Shown: positions 57,873 to 64,000 of the stretch, in pieces
How the letters are laid out: every line of letters begins with the position of its first letter
Numbering within the stretch: position 1 is the stretch's first letter
The notes under the pieces: model-generated
The model's database searches: none
Told to the model about the DNA's origin: nothing
Seen by the model: the letters and a program-made list of their open reading frames with translations, nothing else
Program-made: the position numbers and the translations under genes
From: Cinnamomum chago
Lineage: Eukaryota; Streptophyta; Magnoliopsida; Laurales; Lauraceae
NCBI GenBank assembly: GCA_038049695.1
Contig: CP142453.1
Span: forward strand, 36,679,501-36,743,500
Direction of reading: 5' to 3'
DNA length: 64,000 bases

Positions 57873-60800
57873 TATTCAATTTTGGATGTTAAAATGATTT
57901 GCTTTTAAAAACCTAATTGTTTATACTTATTTGTTAGATGGTTATGGAAACTTGCTTTGAAAACAGTCAATATTTCAACACTTTGGATGGATGATACATT
58001 GATACAATGTTGAAGTTTTTTATCGAGCTAATAAATTCAGAGAGTACACACAAAATACTATGGTTTGGTTACCCTTTTATCATGTTATTTACTTAGGTAC
58101 TTGCAGTTGGGAGGGCATGACACATCTATATTACTAAGGGAATGTAGTCTCCCTTACATGAAGACACATGTCATGTTATCCTCTTTGTCCACTCTCCAGA
58201 CACCTGTCAACGTTATGCTCTCTCTCCACTCTCCACTCTCCTCTAACCGCATAACTTCCACAAGGCTGATCTAATACTGGAAATATAGATAACGTTGGAA
58301 AAAAAAAGGGGTTGTTAGAAGAGAAAAAGAAGAAGAAATAGAGGAGTAGCAGAAAGGAAGAAGAAGAGGGCGATGACTCTGATTTTTTAGAATACAAAAC
58401 AACAACGAAAGGCACTCCAGCAGCACCATCACTCTTAGTGGTCAGCCTGCAGCTCCATCTTCGTTGTAGCTACAGCGCCTCTACCATCCGTTTTCATCTT
58501 AGAGTAAGTAAGAGATAAACCTTTCCCCTCCCTCTACTCGCGCACAAGTAATGAGAAAAAATATGTATGGTTTCCATATAAACAGTTTAGTGATTCCTTG
58601 CATTTGATTGATCTCGTTGAAGATGATTTGGGAAAAGTTACCACTAATTGGAGATTTGCACCGTCCACATCGGCCATGTAGATAGGCGATTTGAAACGGC
58701 AACCCACATATCTGTGATTTGATATGGATGGTGAAATCTACGAGCATAGGGGAAAAAGAATTTTCCCCTTGTCATGGTCTGTTCATGGTGGGGCTTATTG
58801 GATGGATGGTTTGGATCACCTCATGGTGTGCAATGCAAGGGGTGAGCAATGGACACTGTGTTTGATGGATTGCATTTTGTTCTCCCAGTTGCAGCATGGA
58901 TGAGTTGCATGAGCTCAGTTATTAATAAAGACTCTTTGTATGCATTATGTGCCTTTTTTTTTCTCAATCTAATCTTTCCTCATTTTGTAGGAGCCCTGGC
59001 TGATTGGCTTAATATCATTCCATGTCCTGTTGCTGTTGACAGTCGTCATGACAAGAAGAAATCTTAACTTCCAAATGTGTTTGTTCCTCATGGCATGTAT
59101 GTTACTCTACTCCCATATTAGAATTATGATTATTGCTAATATTTTTGTACTGTTAAGTTAATGCTGAAATTTTGTAAAAAGAAATGAAAAAATGGACAAT
59201 GACAAAGATGGCAAATTTGATATGAACATTTTGTGACGTGTTCATAACCTCAAAGAGCATGTTAAGATTAGGAATTTATTTTCTCTTAGATCATGGAGTA
59301 ATAAATACTTGCAGAATCCCGATTGATGTCTTTCACCTTAAATAGCATTTATATTGCATCTTAGTTAGAAAGCAAGTTTATAGTTTATAAGACAACTTAG
59401 CTTCTATAGTAAATTAGTAAAATTCTTTAAGCGGATCCCAAATTGTTGAGATAAGGCTAAAATGATGGTGGTTGTGGTTAATGATACTTGAAGTAAAAAT
59501 CACTCATGTGATATTTTCTTTGATGGGATGATTCTTATCATCTTCCATTCTTTATAGTTCTTAAAACATAGATAATAACATAGATAATATTCCTATTATA
59601 TTCTTCCCCACTACCTACTTATAATTTTATTTCTAGACTCCTTGCATCCTACGGCATTTGAGCAACTCGGTATCATTTCACATTTATTGAATATCACCTC
59701 CTACATTATTTGGTATAATATCAGATTGGTGTTAGCAATATTTCGTCCTGCGTTACTAAAGGGATGAGATCGTATTTTCTTTGAACCAATTTAGAGATCA
59801 AAACTCATAATGGAAGGTGTCTCCTCTCATTGAAACAACGTCAACAAATTTTTATTTTTTATTTTTGGTTTTTCTTTTTGAATGATAGAAGTTAATGTTT
59901 CATACAAAATTAATACAACAGCAACAAGACAGGGAAAACCTGATCTGAAACAGAGGATGAGCCTCAATTCAAAGCCCCCGGAAATAAGTTAAATACCCCT
60001 ACCACCATCAACATTGGTCAGGTCCCCTAATTTACGTTAGGATTTTCTTTTCCCTATAGTATTAGATGGCGGATATCTTTGTATCCCGATTTAGTGCCAA
60101 ATATGTTAACTTCTTAACTGCTTCTTAAAATACGTACTCTCCCTCTCTTTGATGAGATGCTGGAAGGTGGGCCAAATAGGGCCCACCTCGCAAGGGTCCA
60201 GCTCCTACTGGGTCGCCTGTGGGTCTTCCTTCGGATCCACCGATCAGATGGGTTATCGGGTGGCCCACCTGGATCCCGGTATCAATGCAAGAAAATCAAG
60301 CTGAAGAGGTGTAAAACTGAATGCCCCAAAAAATGACTGAAACTTAAAAAAAAAAATTCCCACATCTTAATTGCTTCCTAAAACTGATGAATCTAGAGAA
60401 ATCTTGCCTTCATTAACATAATCCCAAATCCCTAGCTACGATCGGTGAGAAATGACCGAAAAGAAGTTGCATAAAAGCGGAATCAAACGACGAAGAACAG
60501 AACACGAGAGAGAATCAGAAACTATGACAAATATGCAATAAATTGGAAACAGAAACTTTCTAAAAGTTTTTATAGGTGACAGCCTAAAATTTTTAGGCTA
60601 TCACCCCGAAAAGTAGTCTTGATTTAAAAAGTGGCAGTGACCTCTGGTGTGTGAAAAAATAAAAATTGCATCCATGTCATGTGTCTTGGTCGAGTCTGGC
60701 ACATTGCATAGGGGACCCAAAATCTGCCATACAGGTGGGGCAAGATCCTGCCATCAGGCCATTTGTGTGGTACATACATTGACATGAACGACTAAATGAC

Positions 60801-62150
60801 AAGACTCATGTGATACCTCTCAGGCTCTTTTGTCCGTTTTGTGGTCCAACTGTTAGAAAAACAAAATGAAAAGTTAACTACGTGCCTTTGTAGGTTATAA
60901 ATAAAAGGGCCTTTTGAATTGCCTGGTGGGAGTTGAGCAATGTAGGTTGCTATTGATTATTGAGATTTCATCAAGACACCATTTGGTTTATATTTGTTTG
61001 TAGGGATTTAGAGCATTTTTATTATCATAATTTTTTTTAATTCTTTAAATATTATCCTCAACATGTTTTTCAAATTTTCCAATGTATCTAAGCATTGAGA
61101 ATATTGAAATTCAAAGGATTAGAAAGATTAAACTTGACATTTCAAAAAGATTAACTTCAAACATCTGAAACTACTTGCACCTAAAATTTCTAGGATGTCA
61201 CCCCGAAAATTAGTCTTGATTTTACGCAAGAAGAGGATAACAACTGTTAATTTGGCAATAAGCAGTAGAGGATAATAAAAATGCTCCAAAGATATCGTAA
61301 GGTTATATCATTCAAACATAAGCCTTATATCATCTTTAGAGAGTCTGATGGGTCGCCTTATACTTAGTGAAGACAAAATGCTCTACAAGTCACAAGACAT
61401 GGTGAAGCTCCGTGGATCAAACAAATCACATGACATTCATATGTAACACATCTCTAGTTCTCTTTTACCCATTTTTGGTTTGATTAATTTGATCCAGTTA
61501 ATAAGAGAGTCTGATGGGTTAGGCAAATTAAGGCTGATACCCATTACGAACCGGCTTGAGCACATCTCCCACGGGTAAAGCACCTGCCACAAATTGGAAT
61601 CCTTTGAGTGTACTTATGCGTGGTGATCTAGGCTGCCGCGTCGCCGCATGGCACAATTTGTATTAAAACTTATATACAAACATTCTGAAATTCTCAAGCT
61701 TCTTATTTAATTTTAGGAACGAGTTGGCCACAAATTTGCCCCTTAAGCTGATCAATATACCTCTTCAATGCTCTTGCAAACCACTAAAGTCCGGCCTTGC
61801 TACATAAACTACAACTGTCAACGAGCTCCAAACTTCTATCGAACAACAAAAGGGCACAATCGTTATTTTCAAAATCTTGGGGTACTTTTGACAACCTGCT
61901 TCGTCTTTATTTTCTTACTGAAATTTCTTTAAAATTTCATTCCATGCTTATGTTTAAGAAATATAAAATTTTATTTTGTGAACTCCAATTTCGAACAAAT
62001 CTATTATTGCCGGTGGAAAAAGAATGTCATGTTAGTATCTTTCTCTCCTTTTGTTTTGCATGAATTCTATCATGTTAGTATCTCTCTCTCTCAACTTCAT
62101 CTTTGTTTCATTGATCCCAATTCTTTCTCATAATCTGCTAATTTATGTTT
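57873..62150. other. Intergenic DNA, no gene supported
   Basis: AT-rich with CT-rich (58160-58250), GGGCCCACC-type repeat fragments (60160-60290) and a duplicated phrase around CACCCCGAAAAGTAGTCTTGATT (60602-60625) and CACCCCGAAAATTAGTCTTGATT (61200-61222). Frames here are short. A possible splice acceptor before GGAGCCCTGGCTGATTGG (58990) was considered but no gene could be built. Confidence 0.5.
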
Positions 62151-62154
62151 TGAA

Positions 62155-63035
62155 ATTCTTGGATTTAGTGCCTTTACAAATAATTTGGTACTTGGTCTAA
62201 CTGCAAGCTTGTGATTAATTACAGACTTAACCATGATATTAGCCACACTAATTTATATTTTTGAATTTCTTGGATTTAGTGTCATTAAATTTTTTTAAAA
62301 ATTATTGAATTGGGTACTGGGTCTAACTGCAAGCCTGTGATTAATTAGAGATCCAATCATGATATTAGGCCCACTAAAAATGATATAAGGCTTATGTTTA
62401 AATTTTTGTATCTTTCTTGGTGTGTTTTTTTTTTAAACTTCATTCCATGCTTATGTTTATGAAATATAAATTTTAATTTTATGGACACCAAAAAATAGCT
62501 CTTGATCTCATCCCAATTCGAAGTTTAGGTTGCTAAATGTTTACTGTTGATAAACCAAAAATGACATAGGATTTAGTGCCTTTCAAAAAAAAAAAAAACA
62601 ACTTAAGGGGTTGGGTACTGGATCTAGCTACAAGCCTGTGATTAATTAGATATCCAGGCATGATATTAGGCCCACTAATTTATTTTTTGAGATTCTTGGA
62701 TTTAGAGCCTTTCCAAATAAAACAACTTAAGGAATTCGGTACTGGGTCTAACTGCAAGCCTGTGATTAATTAGCGACCCAAGCATGATATTAGGCCCGCT
62801 CATTTAATTATGGGTTTTAGTTAAAAATTATGATGATTACAATGTAGTAATAGGGTTTAGTTATGAATGCTAGAAAGTCATAAATTGCTCAAGATTAATG
62901 ATCTTTAATTTCTATATATGAACTGAATAAAACAACTTAATGAATAGGGTACAATGTCTAATTGCAAGTCTGTGATGAATTAGAGACTAAAGCATGATAT
63001 TAGGCCCAATAACTTATATTTTGTAATTCTTCATT
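62155..63035. repeat. Five-copy spaced repeat family
   Basis: A unit of about 110-120 bp reading GGATTTAGTGCCTTT, then GGTACTGGGTCTAACTGCAAG, CCTGTGATTAATTAGAGA, GCATGATATTAGGCCCACTA recurs with CTGCAAGC cores at about 62200, 62328, 62629, 62752 and 62962. Spacings 128, 301, 123 and 210 show that other sequence has entered some gaps. All copies are in the same direction. Non-coding; function unknown. Confidence 0.85.
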
Positions 63036-63547
63036 TAATATATTTTCTTGTCGAAAGCAGAAAAAATTAATTGAGCTGTAACCAAAAATAAAATTCACTA
63101 GATAAAAATATACATAAATAAAAAAATAACTAAAAATATGTACAGGGGCAATAATAAACAAATTACAACTGCATTTAGGGGTTTAGGTAGTTAATTACGT
63201 GTGATTTATTTCTAAATTATATAAGGGATGTTATAGGGCCTTCTAATTGTGGTATGCAACAAGCCACCAATTCTCACAATGGCTACCGTTTTATTCATAC
63301 AATAATCGGTAAATATATGTCTTCAACATCTACATAACTCGTTATCGTATCTTTTTTATAATCTACAAAAATAATAAAAAATTGCGACCACTCAATTCTG
63401 GGTGCAAATACACAAATGTGAGCCACATCAGTCACTCGATGCAAAACGAACAAGATCAAGCAGGGAATATGAAAAGAATCATGCAAATGGAGGCAAGACG
63501 TGTAAGATCCACAATCTTGCGTTCAAAGTGACGACATCATTCTAATT

Positions 63548-63638
63548 CCAATGTGACGTTGGGCAACAAAATGGCTTTAACATCTTATTCCAATGTGACG
63601 TCGGGCAACAGAATGGCTTCAACATCAAGTACTGAATA
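63548..63638. repeat. 44-bp tandem duplication
   Basis: TTCCAATGTGACGTTGGGCA and the following AACAAAATGGCTTTAACATC recur immediately (from 63591) as TTCCAATGTGACGTCGGGCA, AACAGAATGGCTTCAACATC. Each unit contains a TGACGT core. Confidence 0.85.
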
Positions 63639-63752
63639 TTATTTTTAACTACTCACTGTTATTAGCCGACAATGCTAAGTTTTTTAAGGCCGATAAAAAG
63701 ATTAATTACATGAAATAATATTGTATTCTGCTTAAGGAGAAAAAATATCTCT

Positions 63753-64000
63753 ATGCATTGGAGCTTCGGTTCCAAAGTTGCAATATGCTCTCACTGTAGA
63801 GCTATTATGTGGCTTGATGAAAGAATCAGAGACAGCTCAATTTCAAAACCAAAGTTTAGCCTGTGCTGTCATGGAGGAAAGGTGATGCTGCCACTACTAC
63901 CAGACACACCTGAATTTCTACAAAATCAATTCATTCAATCTAGATTCATGGAGAAAATAAGAACATACAATTCAATGTTGTCCATCACGTCAGTGAGTGG
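63753..64000 (+). mobile_element. Helitron replicase-helicase, N-terminal part, runs off the window
   Basis: An uninterrupted frame from ATG 63753 to the window end reads ICSHCRAIMWLDERI, SKPKFSLCCHGGKVMLPLLP, and FMEKIRTYNSMLSITSVSG. This is the start of the Helitron helicase-like (Rep) region: C-x2-C-x(4)-W…E(R/K), FSLCC-x2-GKV-x-LP, and (F)R-x-(I)R-x-YN-x(3)-(S/A)-(F)TS. In intact Helitrons it precedes the rolling-circle HUH nuclease and a PIF1-type helicase, which would lie beyond the right edge. 82 codons are visible, with no stop. Start is uncertain since the true N-terminus may be in an upstream exon. Confidence 0.75.

Noticed and set aside
58849-59067. 72-codon frame ending GALADWLNIIPCPVAVDSRHDKKKS, with a splice-acceptor-like TTTTGTAG before GAGCCC
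   Set aside because: The last part looks protein-like, but no partner exon, no recognised family and no continuing frame could be found; kept only as a remark.
62155-63035. Possible CRISPR-like array
   Set aside because: Directed repeats with irregular gaps in a plant nuclear sequence; units are about 110 bp and diverged, with no spacer pattern.

Overview
The window is nuclear DNA from a flowering plant. The evidence is two conserved plant genes with GT-AG introns, long AT-rich introns, and a dense load of plant-type transposable elements (Mutator-like, hAT, RTE and L1 LINEs, SINE, Helitron, LTR remnants). Many short 'GTGGGCCC'-type repeat motifs give a weak, unproven lean towards a magnoliid or other early-diverging angiosperm. 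There is no sign of bacterial or organellar DNA.

Region 1 (1-15046, + strand) holds a protein kinase of the RCK/MAK family, the orthologue of Arabidopsis MHK. Thirteen exons can be placed by reading frame and splice sites; the first coding exon lies left of the window. Its introns carry an RTE LINE fragment, LTR remnants, a retroposon with target-site duplication and a microsatellite that fills almost one whole small intron.

Region 2 (15047-33300) is intergenic and is a transposon nest. It contains a 508-bp hAT element with perfect 8-bp target duplications (16683-17190). A young 4.35-kb Mutator-like element with 1.27-kb inverted repeats (18384-22731) is inserted in an old LTR. A second, 6.85-kb Mutator-like element (23545-30393) carries a decayed FAR1-type transposase and, facing it, a small two-exon gene with a GRF zinc finger. 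An L1 LINE tail is inserted in that transposase. Both Mutator-like elements landed in TA microsatellites.

Region 3 (33520-51536, - strand) is the gene for plant GTP cyclohydrolase I, the first enzyme of folate (pterin branch) synthesis. It has two exons that join exactly in frame to a 482-residue two-domain protein. They are separated by a 16.6-kb intron that contains a hAT element with 8-bp target duplications, a 1.75-kb foldback, a SINE, an RTE LINE and several local duplications.

Region 4 (51537-64000) has no recognisable host gene. It holds the upstream flank of the GTP cyclohydrolase gene with a 32-A tract, two LTR-like sequences that share a conserved block, a terminal-inverted-repeat element interrupted by one of those LTRs, a spaced repeat family, and at the right edge the start of a Helitron replicase reading frame that runs out of the window.
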